Positions 33,664 through 44,249 of a stretch of 64,000 nt of DNA are shown here, in pieces (the first letter of the stretch is position 1; each line of letters begins with the position of its first letter). A program made the translations under genes and the position numbers. This DNA is from Zeus faber. Its lineage: Eukaryota; Chordata; Actinopteri; Zeiformes; Zeidae. Under the pieces are notes generated by a model. The model searched no databases and was not told the origin of the DNA. It saw nothing but the letters and a program-made list of their open reading frames with translations. The stretch is taken from the NCBI GenBank assembly GCA_960531495.1, contig OY482863.1, positions 5,533,689-5,597,688 on the forward strand, read 5' to 3'.

Positions 33664-33693
33664 CCTGGAAGTTGTGGGCCCCCATGAAGCGTT
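33664..33693 (-). mobile_element. Tc1-like element remnant, right part
   Basis: CCTGGAAGTTGTGGGCCCCC continues the Tc1-like repeat interrupted at 30865. Homology fades after about 30 bp. Confidence 0.5.
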
Positions 33694-33930
33694 TTCGGAT
33701 CGCAGGAACATTTTCATAGTTCTAAGAACTTCTGGAGGAACTAGTAATGATCATAGTTCTTAGAACGCTGTTCTTGAGGGACCTTTTTTGAGCTCTCACT
33801 CCAGGGCAGGGACTAACTGGCACAAGAGGAACTTTCAGTGATGGAAGTGCACGGTGATTGGTTCAGACGTCAGCATCTGGATTGCTTAATTCTCATTTTT
33901 TTCTTTTCTTAGTTCTTATATTCTTCTTGT
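33694..33930. repeat. GTTCTTAGAAC-rich segment, possible MITE
   Basis: CATAGTTCTAAGAACTTCTGG and CATAGTTCTTAGAACGCTG repeat and are near-palindromic. Similar GGAACTxxAGG words occur at 46195-46655, so this may be a diverged short DNA transposon. No ends were resolved. Confidence 0.25.
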
Positions 33931-34000
33931 ATGGTGGCACAGGGGCACAGTGCATTGCACTGCTGCCTCACAGCAAGAAGGTCCTGGGTTTGATTCCAAC
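33931..34000 (+). repeat. tRNA-like repeat fragment (A/B-box style)
   Basis: GGTGGCACAGGGGCACAGTG, then GCTGCCTCACAGCAAGAAGG, then GGGTTTGATTCCA. This is a familiar fish repeat whose layout resembles the A and B boxes of a tRNA-derived SINE head. Only the head is visible and there is no tail, so class and length are uncertain. Confidence 0.4.
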
Positions 34001-34525
34001 CTGGGGAAACTGATACAAAGTCAACACCAACTTACAATTTCAAACTCCTTTTTAAGAGAAGGACAAATTGTCGCAAACAATAGTATTTTGTGTCCATATT
34101 GTGTGTGTGACACAGTCTTGCCAAGGAATGTTTAGTCCCACGACCATAATAATATCAATATATAGTATATAAGTATGGAGGTACCTATAATGAATATCTG
34201 CAGAAAATAAGTTACTTACATTAGGGAGAATAAATTACCTGCAAATTAATTAAACATTTGTTTGATGTGCCTTTCGCACGTTGGTGGTCCAACAAAGTAT
34301 CCAACATGGTAAAAACCACCGTTCATTAAAAAGCGTAATTCAATGCATTTGTGCCACTAAGGGCTGATAGCTGCTTCATAAGGCTGCAAGTTCCATATAT
34401 AGTTTATTTTGAAAGGTGATTCTATACCTTTCATAAAGAGGTAATTCAGGGTTCAGGGTTCTTCCTCAGCTCCTCCTTCCTCAGCTACGTCAATCGGCCA
34501 GTCAATTGCGTTTGCGTAAAGACAA

Positions 34526-34740
34526 TATTATAATAGTATTATACAATATTATATTATATTATATTATATTATTATATTATACTATACTATATATATATAT
34601 TATACTATATATATATATATATAGTATATAGTACTACACATATATATATAAAACCTATATAAATATATTTATTTGTAGAAATTACTCTGCATATAATAAA
34701 TATATATTTATGTATACTGTACATACTGTACAGTTATAAT
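34526..34740. repeat. AT-rich simple repeat
   Basis: Long TATATTA/ATATAT stretches with many short palindromes. Confidence 0.8.
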
Positions 34741-34748
34741 TTTACATA

Positions 34749-35227
34749 CAGTGGTACCTCGACTTATGATTGCATCTACTTACAACTAATCCAAGATACG
34801 AGTAGCAATAGTCGCGAAAATTTGTATTGACTTGCGACCGACTGCTCCAAGATACGACCGTGAAAATTTGAAATTGGCGCGTCGGCGTCTAGTCAGCAGT
34901 CAGTCAGCAGTCAGTCAGCAGTCAGTCAGCAGTCAGTCAGTGGGCGACGTACATGGTGTGTGCACGTAGTTTGTGGCTTATCGATATTTTTTTCATATTT
35001 ACTGTGTTTGTGCTGTGTATTTTGTTTATTTTCACCCTTCATGATGAGTCCTAAGAAGAAGAATGATGGGAAAAAGAAAAAGGCAATGACTCTCATTGAA
35101 ACTAAGAAGGAAATCATAGAAAAAAATGAGCATGATGTATATGGGAAAAATTTCCTCAACATACGACTGTTTTAACATACGACCGTTCTTATAGAACGAA
35201 TTACAGTCTTAAGTCGAGGTACCACTG
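34749..35227 (+). mobile_element. Tigger-type (Tc1/mariner superfamily) deleted element, 479 bp
   Basis: Ends are perfect 18-bp inverted repeats CAGTGGTACCTCGACTTA (34749-34766 and the complement at 35210-35227) flanked by TA dinucleotides (34747-34748 and 35228-35229). CAGTGGTACCTCG is the hallmark terminus of Tigger elements. Inside at 35041 a frame starts MMSPKKKNDGKKKKAMTL and continues with an EIIEKNEH-like stretch, resembling the N-terminus of a pogo/Tigger transposase before its helix-turn-helix. It stops after 44 codons, so almost all of the transposase is deleted. It is an internally deleted, non-autonomous derivative. Confidence 0.85.
34891..34940. repeat. 11-bp tandem array CAGTCAGTCAG
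   Basis: About four and a half units of an 11-bp repeat within the 5' part of the Tigger-type element. Confidence 0.8.
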
Positions 35228-35229
35228 TA

Positions 35230-36590
35230 TATATATAAATATAATAAATAAATATAATACATATATATTTACGTATACTGTATATAGTTATAATTATATA
35301 TATATAATAAAGTATATGTAAAGGACAACTTGAAGATGCGATCAGACTTTCTGATCGAGGTTCTCTGGTACAGTGCATTTCGGCCCCAGAACACGATCCC
35401 TGCTGTGGAGCCCTCAGTGCAAGACAAGACACACATAAGAAACCTTCCAGCAGCTGTGATTGGCCAGTCAGCCCATCTGGAGTGTCAGTCTACCAGGCTG
35501 ACTTCCCAGAGCAGGTTCGACCACGCCCCCGAATCTGCCACATGATATATCGACTCCATTGTGTTCATCATTTATTTCTCATTAGTTTCTTATTAGTTCT
35601 TATGTTGGCAATTTCAATGAGGAAGATAGCAATAAACACATCGATTCAGACAAGGTCATTCAAATATATACATTTAATATGTATTTTCACTTTCACAATA
35701 TAAAAATATTACAACTATCAGAACTTATCATGCGGAACTAAAGTCAAGCATCGGTTTTGTGTCGGACCGCTAAACAGTGACACTCTTACACCGTTTTTAC
35801 AACAAAATGAATGGGTATACCGGGGTTTTTGAAGCGCTGTTCTTTTTTTCCCTGGTGTGTCACGTTCGACGTCACAAACATGCTGGAAGAGGGTGGTGTC
35901 CTGGTTCCAGTGTCATCGGGAACAAAACAGTAGAGGAGACAGCAACTCAAACAACAACATAAAACTGTGAAACCCTGCAGGAAAAACATCTCATCCCCCA
36001 GCGAGACTCGTTCCCTTCGTTTCTACAAAAGAGCAGTTCAAAATAATTGGGATTGTTCGTATATCTATACTGGATTGCAGGCCGGCCCTTCAGCGGCAGG
36101 GAGTGGAGACGCTCAGAGCCCGGCGGGGAGTGTAGGGTTCTCCGGTGTGGTTCCCACACTCAAAACATTTCATGGTCCCCCAAGCGGGAAAAAAGTCGCT
36201 AACTTCTGATTTGGAGTCTGTATTGTAAATCAGATATGAAATGATTAAATGATACCCCAATATATTCCTGCCTTTTACCGTGCCGAAACCACAATGAGTG
36301 TCACATCACATTTGACCCGGGACTGGAACCCGGGTGTTGCCTTTCCCACTAATGACAAATGCCAGATGTTAGCGGGTGTTACCAGGTTTTTGGTGCAGTG
36401 GGAAAGGGGTCTTAGCCGCAAGTCCTCAAACTAGCCTGTTCCCGCCCAGGCTAGCGCCAAGGCACATGTTGTCGTGGTAACCTGATCGGCATCTTTTCTA
36501 GCGGGATCCTAGAAACCCTCTTATACCGGACGTTAGTCAGGCTAGTGGAAATTAGCCTTGCTTACCGCTTAAGCGACCTTTAGTGAATCT
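35230..36590. other. unassigned DNA
   Basis: No gene was recognised. At 35455-35535 a GATTGGCCAG word and GACCACGCCCCC resemble a CCAAT plus GC-box pair, with a short open frame and no identifiable product. At 36310-36440 complementary words such as GACCCGGGACTGGAACCCGGGT and GTGCAGTGGGAAAGG suggest a decayed DNA transposon. Confidence 0.3.
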
Positions 36591-36591
36591 T

Positions 36592-37045
36592 CTTTTTCTT
36601 CTGGCTGCTCCAGTTAGGGGTGGCCACAGCAGATCATCTGCCTCCAACACCTTATGTTCTGCGCATCTTCCTCCCTGACACCAACCGCCTGCACGTCCTC
36701 CCTCCCCGCCTCCATAAAGCTTCTCTTTGGCTTCCTCTTTTCCTCTTACCTGGCAGCTCCATCCTCAGCCTCCTTCTCCCAGTGCAACTCATCTCTCCAA
36801 CACACGTGTCCAAACCATCTCAATGTGGCCTCTCTCGCTTTTCCACCAAACTGTCCAACCTGAGCTGTCCCTCCAATGTACTCCTTCTTAATCCTGTCCA
36901 TCCTTGTCGCTCCCAGTGAAAACCTCCACATCCTCAACTCTGCCACCTCCAGTTCAGACACCTGCCTTTTTGTCAGTGCCACCGCCTCTAAACCGTACAA
37001 GATGGCTGCTCTCACTACTGTCCCTTCACTCTTGCTGGAGTTTTC
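36592..37045 (-). mobile_element. RTE-like LINE, 3'-terminal fragment
   Basis: A minus-strand frame from about 37030 downward reads VVRAAILYGLEAVALTKRQ, then ELEVAELRMWRFSLGATRMD, then GTAQVGQFGGKAREATLRWF with GHV. This is the C-terminal domain after the reverse transcriptase of RTE-like LINEs widespread in fish. After a stop at 36746 the last coding part and 3' end continue in a shifted frame to about 36592, where GGTGGCCACAGCAGATCATC is a known conserved 3' segment (on plus). The RT and endonuclease are missing: the copy is 5' truncated, as usual for LINEs, and disabled. It abuts a different dispersed repeat at 37046. Confidence 0.75.
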
Positions 37046-37190
37046 CTCCAATTTTATTTTGTAGCGAGTAACGAAGGTGTTTAGGGGAAATGTATTGGAG
37101 TAAAAGTTTATTTTTGGGGGCTAAATGTAGCTAAATAAAAGTAAAACTGAACAGAACTTTAATAACTCAAGTAATCTACAGATACTCCCC
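37046..37190. repeat. dispersed repeat, copy 1 (partner 42208-42385)
   Basis: TTTTATTTTGTAGCGAGTAA, GTGTTTAGGGGAAATGTATT and GGAGTAAAAGT...CTAAATGTA, ending in ACTCAAGTAATCTACAGATAC, recur with about 80% identity near 42219-42380. This is a common fish repeat of uncertain class. Confidence 0.6.
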
Positions 37191-37663
37191 AAAAACACTT
37201 CAGTACAATAACATATATTATATATATAACAAGTATTTTTCTTTTCTGCCCCTGCACCACTGCCCATGTGACAATCAGACTATAAATGATTATAGGACTA
37301 GTCCTGTTTAAAGAGGGACATAATTGCTGTGTTATAGACCAAGATAGGAAGCTGACAATCAGAGGGAACATGTCACAATGCCACTGAGAGGACATGTAAC
37401 ACTAACATAAGCTGCAAGGAAACATTTAGTGAATTGCTACAGTCACCAGATAAGATATTTTCAATGGCATGCTGTGGCTAGGGGTGATTTCAAGGCCCAT
37501 ACGATTGTGCATATCACATAGACACACACGCAGTGACACAGTCGTGCACGGAAATACACGTGCGCCAACACTCCCGTTAACCTATCACCTGCTGTCTGTA
37601 CATACACACAAACAAACACACATAAACACACATGCTCCTCCATCTCTTCGAATGACTGGTCTG

Positions 37664-37671
37664 AACACACA

Positions 37672-37706
<35 letters not shown>
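37664..37706. repeat. (AC)n microsatellite
   Basis: About 20 AC units with one AT interruption, in an ACAC-rich neighbourhood (37590-37830). Confidence 0.9.
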
Positions 37707-37884
37707 TCCTTTTCTCAGAGCCCTTTTGACCTGCCAACTCCCCACCTCCCTGGAGATTGATGATGTCCTATGATCTCCATCTGAGCCCCATGTAGCCCTC
37801 CATCCGCTCTGCACATGCACACACACATCTGCATTCACACAGATAAATATGGACATTCACTCTAAATCAAAAGCAACAGATATT

Positions 37885-37891
<7 letters not shown>

Positions 37892-37919
<28 letters not shown>

Positions 37920-37940
37920 GCACGCACGCACGCACGCACG
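37892..37940. repeat. compound (GACA)n-(CGCA)n microsatellite
   Basis: Seven GACA units followed by five GCAC units. Confidence 0.95.
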
Positions 37941-38540
37941 TTGATAGATATAGATACCCCCAGACATTTAGTGAGATAATCCCATATATATAGAATATTT
38001 GAAAATTCATTTTCCATACATGACTTACACATTGTTCCAAGACATGTGCCCAAGGGCTGTCTTGCATCTTGGTTCTCAAATGACCTCCATGAGACTAAAT
38101 ATACAGTATACTGTATGACCCATCAGATCATCACATTGCGTGCGTGCAAGGTATATATTTCAGTGCAACCAAAAACAAAGTCTGTCTTTGGTTCCTTATA
38201 GCAGAAGCAATATATAGATCTTTTTTTTTCAAGGATGTGTGTAGCCCGCTCATGTATGGGTGTTTGGGAGTAGCAGTATGTGGCAGCAGGTAGAGGGGTG
38301 TAATCCATGTAGTCCATTGGCTATGGAGTATCAAACATACCACACTAGCTTACCATGCTAGAATATACCAAGCTAGGGTCTCACAGGACTTTGGCCTCAG
38401 GCAGTACACAGTTGTTGCTTTTCATTAGCATATCTCACGACACCCCACTCCGCACCCCCAAAGTCCCTGGTGGTACTGGTGCTCTAGTTCTGGTGAAACA
38501 CTCTTTATCCATACCCTTAGCACAATACAGATACAGACCC

Positions 38541-38554
38541 CCCCCCCCCCCCCC
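38541..38554. repeat. poly(C) run
   Basis: A C14 run followed by GCCCC. Confidence 0.85.
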
Positions 38555-38702
38555 GCCCCTTAAATTGCCACTGGGATTACTCAACGTTGCAATTATGGGT
38601 GCATGACAAACAAATGCTAGACTTATTAGAACCATGGTGAAAGTCGATGCATATGTGTGATATAAATAACCCGTTTGACTCTCCGTCTCTCTCACCCTTC
38701 AG

Positions 38703-38897
38703 TGCCAGGCGTGCAATGTTTGCTTAATTGGAATGGACTGTGCCCTGTGTCGGGATGAGACCCTGACCCCACCCCAGAGATCTGATGCTGTGGATGGAGG
38801 GATGCCAAAGGAGAAAGGGAATGGGTCAATGCCACATCTTATAACCGCTTCTCTTGTGTTTTTTTCTGGGGCACTGAAATTTGAGGCCTCAATCTGA
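38703..38897 (+). CDS. Cys-rich exon-like open frame (speculative)
   Basis: A pyrimidine-rich stretch CTCCGTCTCTCTCACCCTTC followed by AG (38701-38702) looks like a 3' splice acceptor. The frame that starts right after it stays open for 64 codons and begins CQACNVCLIGMDCALCRDE, spacing cysteines C-x2-C-x2-C-x5-C-x2-C. It ends at a TGA at 38895. A TATAAATA at 38661-38668 gives an alternative reading as a promoter. I recognise no domain and found no neighbouring exon. It may be chance or a conserved non-coding element. Confidence 0.2.
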   Translation, partial: CQACNVCLIGMDCALCRDETLTPPQRSDAVDGGMPKEKGNGSMPHLITASLVFFSGALKFEASI

Positions 38898-38899
38898 AT

Positions 38900-40510
38900 C
38901 TTTTTATATGCTATTCACATTTTTTTCATGATGGACATTGTTTTTAGGATTTAAGATTCTCTTTAGAATGTTGCCAACATGTTTCATGTACCCTCTGTAA
39001 ATCACAAAAGCTAACTTTGAATGTGGGTGGACATGCTTTCCAATCGTACCTTGAATTTTTAGACCCAAGAAAATCTCATGTCCTAAAGGCAGGCTTAAAG
39101 TTCTCTATGTGTCTCAGTGGAGCTAAAGATATTGTCTAAAAATAGACAAGGTCAGCGGGAATGCAGTATGTCTAACTGGTCATGTCAGCATGGACATTTC
39201 AATTGATTTATTAACAATTCTAGCCACTTGCACAGTTGCAGTGGTGCACACATATTCATGTGTTGCTCTCAAATCTTTAATGCCGCAGTCAACGCAGCAA
39301 CTGATATTTCAGTCGATATCTGGTGTAGGCATATGGCTGGCCAGGCGTAAGGTTCCACATTAATGCCATTATTATTCAAAGCACGAAGCTTCTTTAACCA
39401 TTTGTATTCCAAAGAGAGTTTATACAGTGTATTGGATGGATAGATTTGTGACATATTATAAATTCCTGCTTGGACATGATCTGTACAAATGCCAAAGGTA
39501 AGATCACATTTTTTTTTTACGTGTACTCAATAAATTAGGTCCCTGGCCCAAAAAAAACCCTCCCCTCTATCCTACAGCCCCTCATAGAGTATTACATTTT
39601 GTCTCTGTGTTTTATGGGAAGATGATGCAGGGTTGATGAGCTGGATGTGTAAATGTGAGTTACATCATTAGGAAGGGAGTGATAAACTGGCATGGGAGAA
39701 GATCAGAGAGGGGGCAACTTCAAACGACTGAGTCACTGAAGCCAATTTAGGCAACCTTGATGCTGGTTTAGGGCTATGAGCCTTCCTTTTACTCGTCCAT
39801 CAGATCAAGTTTCCCTGTGTGTTTGCCTTGCAGTCGCTCTTGCTTCAAGAAGAGAATGATATATGGAGACATCTTGCCGTAGAGCTTGCTCAAGACTCTC
39901 AATCTCTTCGAGATTGGGCCTTTTAATATCTTGGAATGCAATAGGTTTGGAAATGGCTCTCTGAAGCAACTCCACACAAGAGGAATCTTACTGTTGATTC
40001 TACAGATGGATATTTGAAAAAGTGAAAAAAGTGCCATTTGAAAATTGCTTTCCACATAAAGTGCTTATGTGGAAGGCAGGAAGGAGAGGTTGCAATGGAG
40101 AGAGGAGGATAGAATCCAACCATCTTGATCCCTTTAAATATTGTTCTCCTTTAAGCGTGATGTTGAGATATTATAAAGACGCCTTTTTTTTACTGGAAAG
40201 GACCATGTTAAAGCCAAACATTATTGAAATCTCTAACTATTTATATAGCTTACATCTCTGAAAAAGAAGGTCGTCCCCATCATTATAGAAAAGGTATTTA
40301 TCAGAAACTAGGTTATGGGGGTAAATCATTACTGTCTAAAAGAGGCCAATTTGAATTAAAGTAACAGATGTTCATTGAATATCATAGGAACAGATATCTA
40401 TTATATCTAATACTGACACAAATAACAAAATACATGTGGGGCATAATGCTGGCGTGTCACTTAAATGCATTATTCATTTAATTAATTACTTTACTAATTC
40501 ATTAATTCAT
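38900..40510. other. unassigned non-coding DNA
   Basis: No gene was recognised. 39270-39460 is repeat-free with words such as CATTAATGCCATTATTATTC and may be a conserved element. Confidence 0.3.
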
Positions 40511-41080
40511 CATTGTGGTCCGGGGGGGGTGTTCCGCAGGGCCGCTGCCCGGCCTGCTCTACCCCTGCGTTGATCTGGTTGTGCTTTGCCTATCTTTCCC
40601 AGCGCATAAAACTCATACTCAGTACAGACACCACACAATAGGCCTAGGGCATTGCGGGCCGGGTGGGGTGCGATCTATGTGGGTAGGGATGTGGTGGGTG
40701 GCTGCTATCTTGCCCATGAGGTTCCTGCCCCGACGGGCTCCTCGTCCGTCCTGAAATACTAATACCACTCATAATAGCTTAGAACACATACATACACTCG
40801 CACACAAATCTTACTCTGAACAACACTCCACCAGACCATGGTCTGCGGGGCAGGAGGGGTGGAAGTGATTCGGTTTGACTTGCATGGAGGACTCGTACCC
40901 CCACACCCCTCAATTTAAACTGCAATTGCCAACAACATACATTGAGCACTGGGGTTTTCCAGGGTGGCAGGCTGCTGATGGGTTGGTGTGGGGTTGTGGT
41001 TGGCTGGAGGCACAACAATATAAAACCAACCTTATACTCCAGAACCAATTGGGACATACACTCAACGGTGGACACTTCAT
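40511..41080 (+). mobile_element. L1/Tx1-like 3' UTR fragment
   Basis: This segment aligns collinearly with 59255-60120: GCGTTGATCTGGTTGTGCTT, AATAGGCCTAGGGC, GAACAACACTCCACCAGACCA, ACTGCAATTGCCAACA and ATTGAGC...CTGGGGT occur in order in both. The 59-kb copy follows the C-terminal end of an L1/Tx1-like reading frame, so this piece is read as a 3' UTR fragment of the same family. It has no coding sequence. Confidence 0.55.
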
Positions 41081-41082
41081 AT

Positions 41083-41083
<1 letters not shown>

Positions 41084-41116
<33 letters not shown>

Positions 41117-41146
41117 CACACAACACACACACACACACACACGCAC
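41084..41146. repeat. (AC)n microsatellite
   Basis: AC repeats with two short interruptions near 41114-41123, directly after the L1-like 3' fragment. Confidence 0.95.
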
Positions 41147-41507
41147 AGGCGGTCTCCTCACAGGCACACACACATCACCAGAGTCTGCTTTTAACACAAC
41201 CCCAACACCCTCCTGGTTCTATCCCTCTCCTTTTCTCCCTCATTTACTGCTATAACTATGACTGGAAGAGCCCAACTGCCGAATTGCTGTTCCATTTTTT
41301 CTCGACTTAATAAATTATGTTTTGTCGATACACGTCGTATCGTATCGTATCAGATGTTTATGTTTTTCCGTGTACATGTTGTTGTTTGGTTTATTGGTTT
41401 ATTTGTTTCACCTGTGGTGATTCTCCCCCTCTTGGAGTAGTGATTAGTTGTTTCAAAACATTTGTTGTAAATATTTCCACGGGTGTTTGTCTCCATCAGT
41501 CAGAGCA

Positions 41508-42000
41508 GGTGCTGGTGGGGCAGCATCACTGCTGGAGTAGGCTGTTGCTGTGTGGTTTTGTGGAAATTCTGCTGTATTGATGGAAATAAACAATTAGGTA
41601 AACGGAATATTTGTGAGAGTCTGCATTTCATCATGCATGAAAGTTCAGACGTTACAGAGTACAAGCGCATTCAGCAAGGTCTGACCCCGAGCGGTGTCAG
41701 AGCACAGCGTTTTATAGGAAGCTGTAAATAAGGTTGTGGTTAGGCAGTTTCGGTTGTTGTATGACATGGGGTTACACAGGTGCTGTTTACGCTTAAGGTT
41801 TAGCAGAATAGGATCTTTGTAGGCTACAGCAAAAGGTTACTGTAAGTCATCTGGTTCTATCAAATAGTATGAAAGCTGGTGTTTTTCTATTACAGTGGTC
41901 ATCACTCTCCAACATGCTGCTCTAGTTGTGGCTCTCTGGGACATGCCTGAGCTTGTTCAGTAGCTATGTCAAGAATATTAAACTTAACACGGGCAGGGTT
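41508..42000. repeat. dispersed repeat, copy 2, interrupted by 338 bp
   Basis: Matches 30180-30340 in two blocks, 41515-41556 and 41895-42000. The intervening 41557-41894 is bounded by the 5-bp word GTGGT on both sides (41552-41556 and 41895-41899), which appears once in copy 1. It is either an insertion with a 5-bp duplication here or a deletion in copy 1. Confidence 0.55.
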
Positions 42001-42207
42001 GCCAGGTCTCCATGAGAAAGCCAGTCACTCCCCAACCCGCGGACAAAAAACGAATCGCTTCAACACTTAAAAAGTAGCACAGGAAAACCGCAGACCTGGC
42101 AACTCTGAACACTTGAGTGTGTGTGAGTGTGCTTGCTGGCTAGATATGACCCTTGATTCACTTACATGAACCACATGATAGCTGAAGTTCACTAACATCA
42201 CTGGCTA

Positions 42208-42385
42208 CAAGTTTTCCTCTGATTTTATTTTGTTTTGAGTAATGACGGTGTTCAGGGGAAAATGTATTGGAGTAAAAGTATATTTTTGGGGGGCTAAATG
42301 TACTAAGTAAAAGTAAAAGTTGACAGAAATAGAATTACTCAAGTAGAGTATAGGTAAGTACAAAGTACAAAAAATACCCAAGTAC
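42208..42385. repeat. dispersed repeat, copy 2 (partner 37046-37190)
   Basis: Contains TTTTCCTCTGATTTTATTTT, GGTGTTCAGGGG, GTATTGGAGTAAAAGTATA and ACTCAAGTAGAGTATAGGTA, parallel to the copy at 37046. Confidence 0.6.
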
Positions 42386-42389
42386 ATGG

Positions 42390-43940
42390 GATAGTTTCAC
42401 CTGCACAAGCCATCCAAGTGGCGTTTTCAGGGCCCTCCAACACAGAGACACAGGCAGAGACATTGCAAACACACCAGTTTATTGTAGAGAGTGTCAAGAT
42501 GTAACAAGCTGGGGGGCAGACGAAAACTTGTCATGACAGAGGCTCTCTTCGTGTGTGTGTGGAAAAGGCTGATTTACCTGTTGCTTGTTGATTGCTCTGA
42601 CGAGGAACAGGCATACAGCCACTTTGATCCTGGGCCCAATTACCTAGACCCAAGACAGGTGTGGCTGCTTAAACCACACCACCCCCACACCACAGTACAA
42701 TAACTTGTTTTTTTTACTTTAATATTTTTACTTTGTTAATTTCCTCCACTGCCAACAGTCAACATGCACACATGGACTTGTGCGCAATTCACAAAAAGAG
42801 CCTGTAGATATCCGTATACCTCTACCGTTCAGAGAGCTGCATCAATTGATCTTTGATATTATTCATAACTTAGAAAACATATTTTCTCTTCCCTAACTCT
42901 GAAAACATGCAATGCTTGTAGGAAGATATGAAAATATGGAAGAAAAAAAAATCACATTTATGAAATATGAAACACCGTTCGCAAAACATTGTATTGTTAA
43001 AATAAGGAGAGCAATCTGGAAATGTATTTTTGGAGTAGAGTGAATCAAAAGAGTCACTTATTTCACATAAAGAAGGAATAAGGACGAAAACCTTTTTTCA
43101 TATTTTTCGAGTAAGATGGTTAAAAATATATTTTCTCTTGCTGTATATAATAATCTCATACAGACAATTTATTAGACTGGTCAGTTCACCTCAAAAGAAA
43201 AAATAAGATTTTATGGCATTAATTTTATAAAAAAAAAAATGTAAGCAGTGTATATTATGCGGCATATTATGTATTGTTTTTGGAGGGAATAATATTGATA
43301 TGAATTATTTTTGTGCCCTTTAAATAAAAGTACTACAGCACGTTATCCCTTTTTCTCATAGTCTTTTACTCAAAGTTCATTGATCAGTTTTTATTTTGTA
43401 ACTCCCCCAACATTAGCAGATAGCCTTTCATTTCTTTTTGGCTTTCATTTGACATCTTCACTTGTTGTAAACAGCTTTTGCTATCTATTTGGAAGACACA
43501 AGGGGATATTAAATGTGTCTGTTATCTCAAAGTGAGATACCTCCCCCAGAAAAGCCGCTGGAACATTGTGTTCCTTTAGATTTCTTTTTTTTTTTACGGG
43601 TAATCAAACAAGTGGTGATAGCATCATTGTTTTTAAGTGACGGTCTCCAGCAGAAGAGGTATTTTGTTTTGTTCCCACAAAGAGAAGCCTTGTGAAAAGC
43701 TGATAAGACGAAAGGCCCTCTACCCTCGACCCTGCGGAAAACTTCTATATCCTGTTGTGTTTTGTTGTGTTTGCTGAAATTGTGTACCTATCACATTGTT
43801 TCTGACATTGTCTATCAAGCCAAAGTAAGAACAACGTGGCAGGCTGCCTTCGTATACATAGACAAGACTACACAATACAAGACTTATACATTCTATTACA
43901 TCCACCAGAGACTAGCCCCAACTCTACCAAATAATAACTG
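42390..43940. other. unassigned AT-rich non-coding DNA
   Basis: I see no gene, element terminus or structured RNA here. Confidence 0.4.
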
Positions 43941-43973
43941 TAACAATCGCTCCTATTCTAGGAGCGATTGTTA
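43941..43973. repeat. perfect 15-bp palindrome, 3-nt loop
   Basis: TAACAATCGCTCCTA, loop TTC, TAGGAGCGATTGTTA. The right arm runs directly into a telomere-like GGTTAG array. Confidence 0.9.
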
Positions 43974-44019
43974 GGGTTAGGATTAGGGTTAGGATTAGGG
44001 TTGGGGTTAGGGTTAGGAT
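43970..44019 (+). repeat. interstitial telomere-like repeat (TTAGGG/ATTAGGG variants)
   Basis: About eight units of GTTAGG/GATTAGG/GGTTGG type. This matches the vertebrate telomere hexamer with point variants and length slippage. Confidence 0.85.
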
Positions 44020-44029
44020 ACCGTGTGTA

Positions 44030-44249
44030 CTGCGATCTCTTCATACACCCCTCTATTACCTATCCAAAATCAATTAGAAACTACAACTTTAAGCCCAAAG
44101 CTCTGATTAGACCTTTAAAAAAGCAGGATGGACTTCGGAAGAAGAAGAATGTTCCCTTCCAGAACTCCAGGTGGTTCGTCAAATATATAGCAGTAAAAGA
44201 GAAACCATGGTGGCAACGTGATCACCAAGACTGGATCTTTGAAGATTGA
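44030..44249 (+). CDS. unidentified coding-like fragment (~73 codons)
   Basis: A frame open from the telomere-like array to a stop at 44247. From about 44030 its composition looks protein-like rather than repeat-like: ITYPKSIRNYNFKPKALIRP, then a K/R-rich stretch, then VPFQNSRWFVKYIAVKEKPW and DHQDWIFED. Aromatic and basic residues are well mixed. I cannot assign a family. It may be a fragment of a mobile-element protein or chance. Confidence 0.2.

Noticed and set aside
34891-34940. CRISPR-like array
   Set aside because: Units are 11-bp tandem repeats without spacers, in a vertebrate DNA transposon.
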